Counted from the first letter of the stretch, positions 20,155-29,131 are shown. The stretch: DNA of 64,000 bases from an uncultured Clostridia bacterium (GCA_948530865.1 CAOTKV010000004.1:52754-116753); one strand, 5' to 3'. Notes: generated by a model from the letters alone, not told the origin. Translations and numbers: made by a program.

Positions 20155-20676
20155 TCATTTCCTATGCTTTGCTATAAAATTTTTACTTTGTTCTGCAATC
20201 TCTAATGCTTCTTTTTCTTCTTCTGATAATTGATATTTTGAAACTCCACTTTTTATTGGTTTTGCAAATATATTTGATGATTCAGACCCATATAATCCAT
20301 TTAAAACAACTCCATTATCATTTCTATCTAATAGTGCAATTGCAAAGCTTAAATCGCTTCCTACATCTTTAAATGCGTTATATCTTACTAACCCAATTTT
20401 TTGTATACAAGAATCTATATTATTATCTAGCTGAGTATAATAAGCTTTTATTTCTGAATTATCTTTTTTAATTTCTCTTACATCTGACAAATATTTTTTT
20501 AACATTTCGTCTATATTATTACCATTTCCAAGCTTTTTCATAAAGTTTATATATTTTCTATTTATATAAATCCCATGTATTATGTTAACAATAACTAATA
20601 TTATTAATATAAAATTAGTTATTACCATAATCCTTAAAAAGCCTTGGTTTTCTAGCAATTCTGCAAAATTTTCCAT
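20155..20676 (-). CDS. DUF4446 family membrane protein
   Basis: The 173-residue protein has one N-terminal membrane helix (about 14-36), a charged helical stretch, then the conserved DUF4446 block: VRYNAFKDVGSDLSFAIALL, LNGLYGSESSNIFAKP and SKYQLSEEEKEAL. The family is commonly found next to parB in clostridia and its function is unknown. It follows parB by 12 bases with the same direction and is therefore the last gene of the partition operon. Confidence 0.88.
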   Translation of the reverse strand: MENFAELLENQGFLRIMVITNFILIILVIVNIIHGIYINRKYINFMKKLGNGNNIDEMLKKYLSDVREIKKDNSEIKAYYTQLDNNIDSCIQKIGLVRYNAFKDVGSDLSFAIALLDRNDNGVVLNGLYGSESSNIFAKPIKSGVSKYQLSEEEKEALEIAEQSKNFIAKHRK

Positions 20677-20688
20677 TATCCCACATCC

Positions 20689-21537
20689 TTATTTTATTAA
20701 ACCTAAAATTCTCTCCAAATCATCATTTGATGAGTATTGAATAATTATCTTACCTTTTCTCTCTCCTGCATCTAATTTTACTTTTGTTCCAAAGAAACCT
20801 TGAAATGTATTCTCTATATCTCTATATATTGGTATATATTTATCATTTTTCTTACTTACTTTTTTTCTTACTTTCATTTTCTTTTCAGCTTCTCTAACAG
20901 AATCTCCTGATTCTATTATGTATTGAGCCATCTTATATTGTCTTTCTGAATCATCAATTGCCATTAAAGATTTGCAATGACCTTCTGTTAGTTTACCCTC
21001 TAATGCTAAATTTATTACTCTTTCATCTAAGTTTAATATTCTTACTGTATTTGCTATACTACTTCTACTTTTTCCAAGCTTTTCTGCAACTTTCTGTTGT
21101 GTTAGATTATATTCGTCCATTAATTGCTTTATTCCTCTTGCTTTTTCAATAGGATTTAAATCTTCTCTTTGTATATTTTCAATTAAAGATATTTCTTTAT
21201 TTCTTTGATCATTATCATCTCTTACAATAGCTGGTATTTCTGATAATCCTGCTTTTTTTGAAGCTCTCCATCTTCTCTCTCCAGCAATTATCTCATAGTA
21301 ATTATCTTTTTTGCTTACTATAATTGGTTGTATCACTCCATATTCTTTAATAGATGATGCTAAATCTTCTATTGCTTCTTCATCAAACAATTTTCTTGCT
21401 TGCTCTTTATTGGGTTCAATCTCATTTATTTTTAATTTCTTAACCAATTCTTCTTGATTATTAACTGTTTCTTCTATTATTGGTGTAGAAAATAATGCAT
21501 CTAATCCTTTTCCTAATCCTGTTTTCTTTACAGCCAT
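20689..21537 (-). CDS. parB: Chromosome-partitioning protein ParB (Spo0J)
   Basis: ParB binds parS near oriC, spreads as a CTP-dependent clamp and recruits SMC condensin. The 282-residue protein has the short N-terminal ParA-stimulating peptide (KKTGLGKGLDALF), the CTP-binding domain with IKEYGVIQPI and AGERRWRASKKAGL (ERR motif near 107), the ENIQREDLNPIEKA box, and the helix-turn-helix TQQKVAEKLGKSRSSIANT around 147-165. A C-terminal dimerisation segment ends the protein. It lies 3 bases after parA. Two degenerate parS candidates are found 1.5-4 kb upstream. Confidence 0.96.
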   Translation of the reverse strand: MAVKKTGLGKGLDALFSTPIIEETVNNQEELVKKLKINEIEPNKEQARKLFDEEAIEDLASSIKEYGVIQPIIVSKKDNYYEIIAGERRWRASKKAGLSEIPAIVRDDNDQRNKEISLIENIQREDLNPIEKARGIKQLMDEYNLTQQKVAEKLGKSRSSIANTVRILNLDERVINLALEGKLTEGHCKSLMAIDDSERQYKMAQYIIESGDSVREAEKKMKVRKKVSKKNDKYIPIYRDIENTFQGFFGTKVKLDAGERKGKIIIQYSSNDDLERILGLIK

Positions 21538-21540
21538 CTC

Positions 21541-22329
21541 TTATTCCTCCTTACTTTCTTTTAATCTTTCTTCGGTATTTTTAACTAATTCTCTTGCTAA
21601 TTTTTCATATGCTCTAGCACCTTTTGATTTTGGATCATAAAGAGTTATAGGCATTCCAAAGCTTGGTGCCTCGCTAAGTTTAATATTTCTAGGAATAACA
21701 GTTTTATATACTTTATCTTCAAAATACCTTTTAACTTCTTTTACAACTTGATTTGATAAGTTTGTTCTCATGTCATACATTGTAAGTACAGCACCTTCTA
21801 TTTCTAATGATTTATTTAGATGTTTTTTAACCAAATTAATTGTATTTAAAAGTTGTCCTAATCCTTCTAGCGCAAAGTATTCACACTGTACTGGAATCAA
21901 AACTGAATCTGATGCAGTAAATGCATTTAAAGTTATTAATCCTAATGATGGTGGACAATCTATTATAATAAAGTCAAAATTTTCTTTTACTTCATCTAAT
22001 TTTTCTTTTAATCTTTGTTCTCTCGACATTTCTGAAACTAATTCAACTTCAGCACCTGCAAGATCCATATTAGAAGGACATACTTTTAATGTCTTAATTG
22101 CTGTATTTTGTAATGTATCAATAATTTCTACATCATTTATTAATACATCATAAAGTGAACTATCAACTTCTTTTTCAAGACCTAATCCACTTGAAGCATT
22201 TCCCTGAGGATCTGCATCAATTAACATTACTTTTTTTCCTTTTTTTGCTAATATAGCACTTATATTTACTGCTGTTGTTGTCTTTCCAACTCCACCTTTT
22301 TGATTTGCTATTGAAATCACTCTACCCAA
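21541..22329 (-). CDS. parA: Chromosome-partitioning ATPase ParA (Soj)
   Basis: The 262-residue product starts MGRVISIANQKGGVGKTTTA, with the deviant Walker A (KGGVGKTT, residues 10-17), followed by LIDADPQGNASSGLG and the Walker B region FIIIDCPPSLGLIT. The length is that of chromosomal Soj. It works with ParB in origin segregation and, in Bacillus, modulates DnaA. A promoter with 17-bp spacing lies directly upstream and the gene leads the parA-parB-DUF4446 operon. Confidence 0.97.
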   Translation of the reverse strand: MGRVISIANQKGGVGKTTTAVNISAILAKKGKKVMLIDADPQGNASSGLGLEKEVDSSLYDVLINDVEIIDTLQNTAIKTLKVCPSNMDLAGAEVELVSEMSREQRLKEKLDEVKENFDFIIIDCPPSLGLITLNAFTASDSVLIPVQCEYFALEGLGQLLNTINLVKKHLNKSLEIEGAVLTMYDMRTNLSNQVVKEVKRYFEDKVYKTVIPRNIKLSEAPSFGMPITLYDPKSKGARAYEKLARELVKNTEERLKESKEE

Positions 22330-22356
22330 AGTAAATCCCTCCTTTTTTACCCTATT

Positions 22357-22385
22357 ATAATATAAAAATTTCTGCTATATGTCAA
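22357..22385 (-). promoter_or_regulatory. Promoter of the parA operon
   Basis: Leftward TTGACA (22380-22385) and TATTAT (22357-22362), 17 bases apart, about 30 bases before the parA start. Confidence 0.75.
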
Positions 22386-22395
22386 TGAGTTTTAA

Positions 22396-22442
22396 GAAAA
22401 AAGGAATTATAATTTTTATTATTCATAAAATTATAATTCCTT
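22396..22442 (-). terminator. Terminator of the mnmE-mnmG-rsmG operon
   Basis: A perfect 16-bp stem, arms 22401-22416 and 22427-22442 (AAGGAATTATAATTTT), followed leftward by a U-tract. Confidence 0.9.
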
Positions 22443-22465
22443 ATATTGTTTTTTGTGGAACAATC

Positions 22466-23176
22466 TTATCTAATTGGCTCTTTTACTGGTTTTGACTGTC
22501 CTCTTGGATATTTGTTTGGTGTATTTTTTACTTTTTTTATAATAATTATATTTCTTTCTAGTTCATTTCCTACATTAAGAGATTCTATCTTTTCTATTTT
22601 TCCACCTAAAATTTGAATTGCTTTTCTAGCATCTTCTACTTCTTCTTTAAAATTAGGTCCTTTCATACATATCGCTAACCCATTAACTTTAACAAATGGT
22701 AACATATATTCAACTATTGTAGAAAGATTTGAAACTGCTCTCGTTGTTGCTATATCATATGATTCTCTATACTTTTTATCTTGAGCTAAATCCTCTGCTC
22801 TTGTATGTATAATTTCTAAATTTTTAAAATTAATTTTATTAGACAAATCTCTTATAACATTTAATTTCTTATTTATAGAATCAATAACAGTTATTTTCAT
22901 ATTTGAATTTACAATTTTTAATGGTATTCCTGGAAAACCTGCCCCAGTTCCTATATCAATTAAACTTTTATAATCTTTTATATACTTATTAATTGTCAAT
23001 GAATCGACAAAATGTTTCACGATAAACATTTTTTCTTCTGTTATTGCTGTAAGATTAATTTTTGTATTCCATTCTAATATTCCCTGCATATATTTATAGA
23101 AATCATCTATTTGCTTTTCTGTTAATTCTATATCTATGTTTTCTAAAAATATATTTTTGAATTCTTGTTTTTCCAT
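22466..23176 (-). CDS. rsmG: 16S rRNA (guanine-527-N7)-methyltransferase
   Basis: RsmG methylates N7 of G527 of 16S rRNA using SAM. The 236-residue protein shows LIDIGTGAGFPGIPLKI (SAM loop, about 70-86), ITVIDSINKKLNVIRDL and ATTRAVSNLSTIVEYMLP, all typical. A C-terminal Lys/Pro-rich tail (NKYPRGQSKPVKEPIR) is normal for the family. It follows mnmG by 10 bases in the classical gidA-gidB arrangement. A parS-like site lies inside its coding region at 23013-23028. Confidence 0.96.
   Translation of the reverse strand: MEKQEFKNIFLENIDIELTEKQIDDFYKYMQGILEWNTKINLTAITEEKMFIVKHFVDSLTINKYIKDYKSLIDIGTGAGFPGIPLKIVNSNMKITVIDSINKKLNVIRDLSNKINFKNLEIIHTRAEDLAQDKKYRESYDIATTRAVSNLSTIVEYMLPFVKVNGLAICMKGPNFKEEVEDARKAIQILGGKIEKIESLNVGNELERNIIIIKKVKNTPNKYPRGQSKPVKEPIR
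23013..23028. promoter_or_regulatory. Candidate parS site within rsmG
   Basis: TGTTTCACGATAAACA matches the parS consensus TGTTNCACGTGAAACA at all but positions 10 and 11. The left half-site is perfect. Bacillus also has parS sites inside genes near oriC. Confidence 0.5.
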
Positions 23177-23186
23177 ATTTTCTTCC

Positions 23187-25064
23187 TTATTTTTTTCTAT
23201 TTTTTTGTTCTAAGTATATTAATAAAACTGATATATCTGCTGGTGAAACTCCTGATATTCTTGATGCTTGACCTATTGAATATGGTTTATATTTGTTTAA
23301 TTTTTGTCTTGCTTCTAATCTTAATCCTTTTATTTCATTATAGTCAATTTCTTCTGATAATAATTTTTTTTCTAATTTTTTAAAACCTTCTACTTGCTTT
23401 TTTTGCATATTAATATATCCTTCATATTTAACCATTATTTCAACTTCTTCTTTAACTTGTCTATCTAATTCTGGTCTATTAATATCTATTTCTTTTAGTT
23501 TCTCATAAGTTAATTCCGTTCTTTTTAATAATTCTGAAAGTTTTATACCTGTTGATATTTCAGCAGTTTCATTTTCTCTTAAAAATTTATTTGTTTCTTC
23601 TGTTGGTTTAATAATCGTAGAATTTAATCTGTCTATTTCTTCTTCTATTTGATTTTTCTTTAATAAAAATTTATTATATCTTTCTTCTGATATCAAACCT
23701 ACTTCATGTCCAATTTCTGTTAATCTTAAATCTGCATTATCTTGTCTTAATAGCAATCTATATTCTGCTCTGGAAGTCATCATTCTGTAAGGTTCTTGAG
23801 TACTTTTAGTAACAATATCATCTATTAAAACACCTATATATGCATCTGATCTATCAAGTATAACTGGTGCTTTTCCTTTAATTTTTTGAGCTGCATTTAT
23901 TCCTGCAATTAATCCTTGGCATGCAGCTTCTTCATATCCTGATGTTCCATTTATTTGTCCTGCAAAAAACATTCCGCTTATGGCTTTTAATTCTAAAGAA
24001 CTCTTTAATTGTGATGGTTCTATTGAATCATATTCTATTGCATATGCTGGTCTTGTAAATTCTGCATTTTCTAATCCTGGAAGTGTTCTATACATTGCTA
24101 TTTGAACATCTTCTGGAAGTGAAGAGCTCATTCCTTGTATATACATTTCATTTGTATCAAGTCCAACAGGCTCAACAAATATTTGGTGTCTTTCTTTATC
24201 TGCAAACCTTACTACTTTATCTTCTATTGAAGGGCAATATCTTGGTCCTGTACCTTCTATAACTCCAGCATACATTGGAGATCTATGAAGATTATTTCTA
24301 ATAATTTCATGTGTTTTATTATTTGTATATGTAAGCCAACAAGGAACTTGCTCAAATTTAGGCATTTCATCTTCAAAAGAAAATGGTACTAAATCTTTAT
24401 CTCCTTCTTGTATTTCCATTTTAGAAAAATCTATACTATTTTTATTAATTCTTGCTGGTGTTCCTGTTTTAAATCTTTGAATTTCTATATTTAGATTTTT
24501 TAAACATTCTGATAATTTATTTGCTGCTGCTACTCCATCAGGACCACTTTCATAAGATGTCTCACCTATATATATCTTTCCTTTTAAATATGTACCAGTT
24601 GCTAATATAACACAATCAACATGATATATTGCTCCTAAGTTTGTTTCAACAGCTACAATTTTTCCATTTTCCACTTGAATATCAACAATTTCAGCTTGTT
24701 TAACAAATAAATTTTCTTGTTTTTCTAAAGTATGCTTCATTTCCATTTGATATCTTTTTCTATCTGCCTGAGCTCTTAATGAATGTACAGCTGGACCTTT
24801 TGATGTATTTAGCATTCTTAATTGTATCATTGTTTTATCAATATTTTTTCCCATTTCTCCACCAAGGCTATCTATTTCTCGTACTAAATGACCTTTTGAT
24901 GTTCCTCCTATATGAGGATTACATGGCATATTAGCTATACACTCTAAACTTATTGAAAAAATCAGTGTTTTCATTCCCAATCTTGCTGCTGCAAGTGCTG
25001 CTTCACACCCTGCATGTCCAGCTCCTATTACTGCCACATCATATTTACCTGCATCATACTTCAT
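23187..25064 (-). CDS. mnmG: tRNA uridine-5-carboxymethylaminomethyl modification enzyme MnmG
   Basis: MnmG binds FAD and, with MnmE, installs the carboxymethylaminomethyl group at U34 of certain tRNAs. The FAD-binding GAGHAG is at residues 14-19 from the chosen start. Family blocks seen are CNPHIGGTSKGHLVREIDS, GPAVHSLRAQADRKRY, LATGTYLKGKIYIG and PYRMMTSRAEYRLLLRQDNAD. I start at ATG 25064 behind GAGGAAAGG; the frame extends 42 bases further to a TTG at 25106 without a good ribosome-binding site. That leaves 625 residues, the usual length. It is the middle gene of mnmE-mnmG-rsmG, and a parS-like site occupies the spacer just before it. Confidence 0.96.
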   Translation of the reverse strand: MKYDAGKYDVAVIGAGHAGCEAALAAARLGMKTLIFSISLECIANMPCNPHIGGTSKGHLVREIDSLGGEMGKNIDKTMIQLRMLNTSKGPAVHSLRAQADRKRYQMEMKHTLEKQENLFVKQAEIVDIQVENGKIVAVETNLGAIYHVDCVILATGTYLKGKIYIGETSYESGPDGVAAANKLSECLKNLNIEIQRFKTGTPARINKNSIDFSKMEIQEGDKDLVPFSFEDEMPKFEQVPCWLTYTNNKTHEIIRNNLHRSPMYAGVIEGTGPRYCPSIEDKVVRFADKERHQIFVEPVGLDTNEMYIQGMSSSLPEDVQIAMYRTLPGLENAEFTRPAYAIEYDSIEPSQLKSSLELKAISGMFFAGQINGTSGYEEAACQGLIAGINAAQKIKGKAPVILDRSDAYIGVLIDDIVTKSTQEPYRMMTSRAEYRLLLRQDNADLRLTEIGHEVGLISEERYNKFLLKKNQIEEEIDRLNSTIIKPTEETNKFLRENETAEISTGIKLSELLKRTELTYEKLKEIDINRPELDRQVKEEVEIMVKYEGYINMQKKQVEGFKKLEKKLLSEEIDYNEIKGLRLEARQKLNKYKPYSIGQASRISGVSPADISVLLIYLEQKNRKK

Positions 25065-25089
25065 TTTATTAATATTCCTTTCCTCTATT

Positions 25090-25105
25090 TGTTTTTCGTG
25101 AAACA
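25090..25105. promoter_or_regulatory. Candidate parS site upstream of mnmG
   Basis: TGTTTTTCGTGAAACA differs from the parS consensus only at positions 6 and 7, with a perfect right half-site. It lies between the mnmE stop and the mnmG start. Confidence 0.5.
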
Positions 25106-25109
25106 ATTT

Positions 25110-26474
25110 CTATTTTCCTAAACAAAATTTAGAAAATATTTCAGATATAACATCCTCTGTAACTGTCTCTCCTGTTATCTTTCCAAGTTCTTCAATTATT
25201 TCTTTTAAATATGTAGAAATTATATCTATTGGCATATTATTTCTTATTGTTTCTCTTGCTTTATCTAAATTTTTCCTTGAATTTATTATTATATTTTTAT
25301 GTCTTTCATTGCTTACTATTGTTTCTCCATCAATAGCAATTTCATTTAATTTGAACATTTTAGAAATTTCATCATAAAGAGTATCTAAACCATCTCTTGT
25401 TTTTGTTGATATTTCAACAATTGGCTTATTATATTTTTCTATTTCTTCTACTTCGATTTTCTTATCTAAGTCTATTTTATTCAATAATATAATAGAATTT
25501 TTATTTTTTAATAAATTTAATATATCTCTATCTTCTGTTGTTAATTTTTTATTACTATCAAAAATAGCTATTATTATATCACTCTTTTTAGCAATTTCCT
25601 TTGCTTTATTTACTCCTATTTTTTCAACTTCATCATTTGCATTTCTTATTCCTGCTGTATCTATTATTTTTAAAGGAATTCCTTGTATTGATATAAATTC
25701 TTCAATTGTATCTCTTGTAGTTCCTTCTATATCTGTAACAATAGCTCTTTCCTCATTTAATATAAGATTTAATAAAGATGATTTTCCAGCATTTGGCTTA
25801 CCTATAATTGCTGTACTTATTCCTTCTCTTAAAATTTTACCATTATAAAAACTTTTTTCTAATGATTCTAAGATATCATTTACTTCATCTAAAGTTTTTA
25901 AAATTCTACTATATGTTACTTCTTCTAAATCATATTCTGGATAATCAATTGTAGCCTCAATATCAGCCATTATTGAAATAATTGTTTTTCTTATTTGAGT
26001 TATTTTATCTGATAAATTTCCTTCAAGCTGTTCTAAAGAAACTTTTGCTTCTCTTTCTGTTTTGGAATTTATTATATCTATAACTGCTTCAGCTTGAGAT
26101 AAATCCAATCTTCCATTTAAGAAAGCTCTTTTGGTAAATTCTCCTGCTTCTGCAAGTTCTGCACCATTTTTTACACATATATCTAATATTTTATTCATTA
26201 TAACAATTCCACCATGTGAATTTATTTCACACATATTTTCAGCTGTATAGCTTTTTGGAGCTTTAAAATATGAAACTAATACTTCATCAATTATATTATC
26301 ATTATCTACTATATGTCCGTATTTAATTGAATATCCTTTTATGTCATCAATATTTTGATGATTTTTTTGCTTAAATACTTTATCTAATATATTAAAGCAT
26401 TCTTCTCCGCTCATTCTAATTATTCCAATTCCACCTATTCCTGGCGCTGTTGAAATTGCTACAATAGTACTCAT
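25110..26474 (-). CDS. mnmE: tRNA modification GTPase MnmE
   Basis: MnmE is the GTPase partner of MnmG. The 454-residue protein has the N-terminal tetrahydrofolate-binding domain (STIVAISTAPGIGGIGIIR, MCEINSHGG), a helical domain, and an inserted GTPase domain near residue 220 with IIGKPNAGKSSLLN (G1), GTTRDTIEE (G2), IIDTAGIR (G3) and LLNKIDL (G4). It ends with FCLGK, the conserved Cys-x-Gly-Lys tail whose cysteine is functionally important. It has its own promoter and starts the three-gene operon. Confidence 0.97.
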   Translation of the reverse strand: MSTIVAISTAPGIGGIGIIRMSGEECFNILDKVFKQKNHQNIDDIKGYSIKYGHIVDNDNIIDEVLVSYFKAPKSYTAENMCEINSHGGIVIMNKILDICVKNGAELAEAGEFTKRAFLNGRLDLSQAEAVIDIINSKTEREAKVSLEQLEGNLSDKITQIRKTIISIMADIEATIDYPEYDLEEVTYSRILKTLDEVNDILESLEKSFYNGKILREGISTAIIGKPNAGKSSLLNLILNEERAIVTDIEGTTRDTIEEFISIQGIPLKIIDTAGIRNANDEVEKIGVNKAKEIAKKSDIIIAIFDSNKKLTTEDRDILNLLKNKNSIILLNKIDLDKKIEVEEIEKYNKPIVEISTKTRDGLDTLYDEISKMFKLNEIAIDGETIVSNERHKNIIINSRKNLDKARETIRNNMPIDIISTYLKEIIEELGKITGETVTEDVISEIFSKFCLGK

Positions 26475-26507
26475 TTTTTCTCCTTTTTCTCTTAAAAATC
26501 GCTTAAT

Positions 26508-26536
26508 ATTATATCATAATTTACATAATTGTACAA
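26508..26536 (-). promoter_or_regulatory. Promoter of the mnmE operon
   Basis: Leftward TTGTAC (26531-26536) and perfect TATAAT (26508-26513), 17 bases apart. Confidence 0.75.
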
Positions 26537-26576
26537 GGTAAAATATATTAATCTTACTTTTTTATTTTTATAAATG

Positions 26577-26607
26577 AAAAAAAGAGAAGATTTCTCAATC
26601 TTCTCTT
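26577..26607 (-). terminator. Terminator after jag
   Basis: AGAGAAGATT and AATCTTCTCT form a 10-bp stem directly after the jag stop, followed leftward by a U-tract. It ends the rpmH-to-jag unit. Confidence 0.85.
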
Positions 26608-27309
26608 CTATTTATTTAAACTTACAACAATTTTTCTATATGGTTCTTCTCCAACACTATGTGTTTTTACTTTATTATTTTCTTGTAATTTTGTATGAAT
26701 TATTTTTCTTTCATATGCTGGCATAGGTTCTAAAGTAATTTCTTTTTTTGTTCTAATAACAGTTCCAGCAATTTTGGTTGCTAAAATTTGTAAGTCTTTT
26801 TCTCTTTTTTCTCTATATCCACCAATATTTAATTGTACTCTTATTTTTTCTTTACTTGATTTTGAAGCTATATTACTAATAACTGTTTGTATGCTATTTA
26901 GTACTTCTCCCCTATATCCTATTAAATATCCAGTGTCTTCACCCTTTATCTCAATTTTTATAATGCCATTATCTTCAATCATTTCATATTTTAAATCTTT
27001 ATTAGGAAGCTTTGAAATAAATTCATCTAAGAATTTTTTCAAATTTTCCATACATCCATGTATTTCTTCTGTGCTTATTTTCTCTGTTTTAACTACTTTT
27101 TTTGGTTCATTTTCTTTTTCTTCAAAATTTTCTTTCAATTTCATTTCTACTTTTACAACTCTTGGTGTTAAAATACTAAAAAAACTTCTTTTATCCTCTT
27201 GCTCTAATACTTTTATATCAACTTTATTTTTTGATACTTTTAGTTCTTTTAGTCCTTTTTCAATAGCTTCAGTAGAAGTTTTTCCTTCAAAAACATATAC
27301 TTTATCCAT
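26608..27309 (-). CDS. jag: RNA-binding protein Jag/KhpB (SpoIIIJ-associated)
   Basis: The 233-residue protein has the Jag N-terminal domain (YVFEGKTSTEAIEKGLKEL), a KH domain with the diagnostic GYRGEVLNSIQ loop near residue 140, and a C-terminal R3H domain ending in PAYERKIIH and GEEPYRKIVVSL. KhpB with KhpA binds RNA and affects cell elongation and division in Gram-positives. It overlaps the end of yidC by 8 bases, so translation is coupled. Confidence 0.94.
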   Translation of the reverse strand: MDKVYVFEGKTSTEAIEKGLKELKVSKNKVDIKVLEQEDKRSFFSILTPRVVKVEMKLKENFEEKENEPKKVVKTEKISTEEIHGCMENLKKFLDEFISKLPNKDLKYEMIEDNGIIKIEIKGEDTGYLIGYRGEVLNSIQTVISNIASKSSKEKIRVQLNIGGYREKREKDLQILATKIAGTVIRTKKEITLEPMPAYERKIIHTKLQENNKVKTHSVGEEPYRKIVVSLNK

Positions 27310-28177
27310 TATCTTCCTCCCCTTTTTTGAAAAATTTATTTAATATTAATCTTTCGCATAATGAAAATAAATTTCCTACTAACCAGTATAATGCTAGTCC
27401 TAGAGGTGCAATTAATGCAATACTTACTGACATAATTGGAACCATAAGTTGCATTTGTTTATTCATTTCTGTCATTGCTTCTGCTTCTTTATTTTCTTTC
27501 TTTTCTTCTTGTTTTATTAATGCTTTTTCTTCTTTCTTTTTTGCAATTTCTTTAGGGTCTTTAGTTAGTAATGTTATAATTTTTGTAGAAACAAATGAAG
27601 TAAAAACATATAAAATAGGTATTATATATACCTTCCAATTTGTATAATTCTCAGATGGTATATCACTTAAATCTAAACCTAAGAAATCCATGTTTATTCT
27701 TACAGATTCATCTTTTTCTCTCATCTCTTTTATAACAGCAATCTCTCTGTATCTAACATTTTTCCCTTCATTTGTTATTTGAGTAACATAATTATCTATT
27801 TTATCAGTTTCTACTTGTTTCATATATGTTAGTGGTTGACTAACTAAATAAAACATAGCTAGTACTAGAAACATTTGAACAATAGAAGTTAAGCATCCAG
27901 AAAATGGACTATAATGTTCTCTTTTATATAAATCCATTAATTCTTGACTTTGTCTTGCTTGATCATTACTATACTTATCTTGAATTTCTAAAATTTTCTT
28001 TTGCATTTCTGAATTCTTTTTCATACTTTTTTGTTGTTTTATAGAAATTGGTAGCATTACTAATTTTAAAATAATTGTAAAAATAATTATAGCAAGTCCA
28101 TAGTTATTAACAAATCCATAAATAAAATTTAATAAATAACCAAAAATAGTAGCAAAAAAAGTAATAATTGTTTTCAT
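27302..28177 (-). CDS. yidC: Membrane protein insertase YidC/SpoIIIJ
   Basis: The 291-residue insertase has five membrane segments without the large periplasmic domain of proteobacteria. The family core is visible as KLVMLPISIKQQKSMKKN, followed by the cytoplasmic helical hairpin and SPFSGCLTSIVQMFLVLAM. It ends with the final helices and LALYWLVGNLFSLCERLIL. The region between the second and third segments (about 115-165) is longer and more charged than usual. It lies between yidD and jag in the conserved order. Confidence 0.95.
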   Translation of the reverse strand: MKTIITFFATIFGYLLNFIYGFVNNYGLAIIIFTIILKLVMLPISIKQQKSMKKNSEMQKKILEIQDKYSNDQARQSQELMDLYKREHYSPFSGCLTSIVQMFLVLAMFYLVSQPLTYMKQVETDKIDNYVTQITNEGKNVRYREIAVIKEMREKDESVRINMDFLGLDLSDIPSENYTNWKVYIIPILYVFTSFVSTKIITLLTKDPKEIAKKKEEKALIKQEEKKENKEAEAMTEMNKQMQLMVPIMSVSIALIAPLGLALYWLVGNLFSLCERLILNKFFKKGEEDNG

Positions 28178-28186
28178 AATCCCTCC

Positions 28187-28399
28187 CTATTTTAAAGGAT
28201 CGTATCCACCTTTTGAAAATGGATTACATTTTAAAATTCTTATTATTCCTTTTATTGTGCCTTTTACTACTCCATATTTCTCTATTGCTTGCTTTGTGTA
28301 TTCTGAACATGTTGGATAATATTTACAATTATGCCCTAATAATGGGGATATTCTTTTTTGATAAAAATTAATTATTCTTATAAATATTTTTTTCAACAT
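28187..28399 (-). CDS. yidD: Membrane protein insertion efficiency factor YidD
   Basis: This 70-residue protein has the complete YidD signature: NFYQKRISPLLGHNCKYYP, then TCSEYTKQAIEKYG and NPFSKGGYDPL, with conserved cysteines. YidD assists YidC-dependent insertion at the inner face of the membrane. It is one base downstream of rnpA. Confidence 0.95.
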   Translation of the reverse strand: MLKKIFIRIINFYQKRISPLLGHNCKYYPTCSEYTKQAIEKYGVVKGTIKGIIRILKCNPFSKGGYDPLK

Positions 28400-28400
28400 A

Positions 28401-28745
28401 TTAGTCTACCCAAACATCGGCTTTTTTCAATGTTCTTTTGAAATTTTCTTTTATATCATAATAAGAAATTTCTTTTATATCCTTTTCTTTATTTATAACA
28501 ATTAAAATACTCGTTCCCAACTTTATATTTTCTTCAAAGATTTTATAATTTTCTCTTATAAGCCTTTTTATTCGATTTCTAGCTACCGCTTTCCCCTGTT
28601 TTCCAGAAACTGCAATACCTAGCTTATTATATGGTTTATTTATTCCTTTTATATACATATGAATAAATTGTCCATAAAAAAACTTTCCTTTTGAAAATAA
28701 GTTTTTAAACTCATAATTTTTTTTAATCATTATTGTTTTTTTCAT
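28401..28745 (-). CDS. rnpA: Ribonuclease P protein component
   Basis: RnpA is the protein subunit that helps RNase P RNA cleave pre-tRNA 5' ends. The 114-residue basic protein begins KKNYEFKNLFSKGKFF and has the RNR signature in KAVARNRIKRLIRENY (about 50-65). It lies downstream of rpmH, separated by a short hairpin. Confidence 0.95.
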   Translation of the reverse strand: MKKTIMIKKNYEFKNLFSKGKFFYGQFIHMYIKGINKPYNKLGIAVSGKQGKAVARNRIKRLIRENYKIFEENIKLGTSILIVINKEKDIKEISYYDIKENFKRTLKKADVWVD

Positions 28746-28768
28746 TTTAAATCTTTCCTTTATACAAG

Positions 28769-28795
28769 AAAAAGGGCATTAATCGCCCTTTTGTT
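28769..28795 (-). terminator. Attenuator-like hairpin between rpmH and rnpA
   Basis: AAAAAGGGC and GCCCTTTT form a stem in the rpmH-rnpA gap with a partial U-tract. It could reduce rnpA readthrough relative to the abundant ribosomal protein. Confidence 0.55.
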
Positions 28796-28799
28796 CAAT

Positions 28800-28934
28800 T
28801 TAAGCAGAAATTTTTTTTCTTCCTTTATTTCTTCTTGCTTTTAAAACATTTCTTCCAGCTCTTGTTTGCATTCTTTTTCTGAAACCATGAACTTTATTTC
28901 TTTGTCTTTTTTTTGGTTGGTATGTTCTTTTCAT
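28800..28934 (-). CDS. rpmH: 50S ribosomal protein L34
   Basis: The 44-residue product starts MKRTYQPKKRQRNKVHGFRK and ends RRNKGRKKISA, an intact L34. A TAGGAGGTG ribosome-binding site precedes it. It is the first gene of the leftward rpmH-rnpA-yidD-yidC-jag unit and diverges from dnaA across oriC. Confidence 0.98.
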   Translation of the reverse strand: MKRTYQPKKRQRNKVHGFRKRMQTRAGRNVLKARRNKGRKKISA

Positions 28935-29026
28935 TTTGCACCTCCTACTTTCTATATATAAATTTATTTTAAACTATTAATAAAATTTTGTAATAAATAT
29001 GTAATATTTATTCAAAAGTAATTTCA

Positions 29027-29056
29027 ATTATACAATAAAACATCATAAAAAGTCAA
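29027..29056 (-). promoter_or_regulatory. Promoter of the rpmH operon
   Basis: Leftward TTGACT (29051-29056) and TATAAT (29027-29032), 18 bases apart. Confidence 0.75.
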
Positions 29057-29102
29057 GCTATAATAAAAACTTTCGTAAATGACAAGTATTTTAAATTTTG
29101 AC

Positions 29103-29131
29103 TTGTTTTTTTAAAATATTTTTGATATTAT
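29103..29131 (+). promoter_or_regulatory. Candidate dnaA promoter
   Basis: TTGTTT (29103-29108) and TATTAT (29126-29131) are 17 bases apart, upstream of the DnaA boxes, so DnaA could autoregulate it. Confidence 0.55.

Noticed and set aside
21770..27647. Long antisense frames opposite parA, jag and yidC
   Set aside because: They lie entirely opposite well-identified genes, are rich in Ser, Phe and Leu as expected for reverse frames, and lack ribosome-binding sites.
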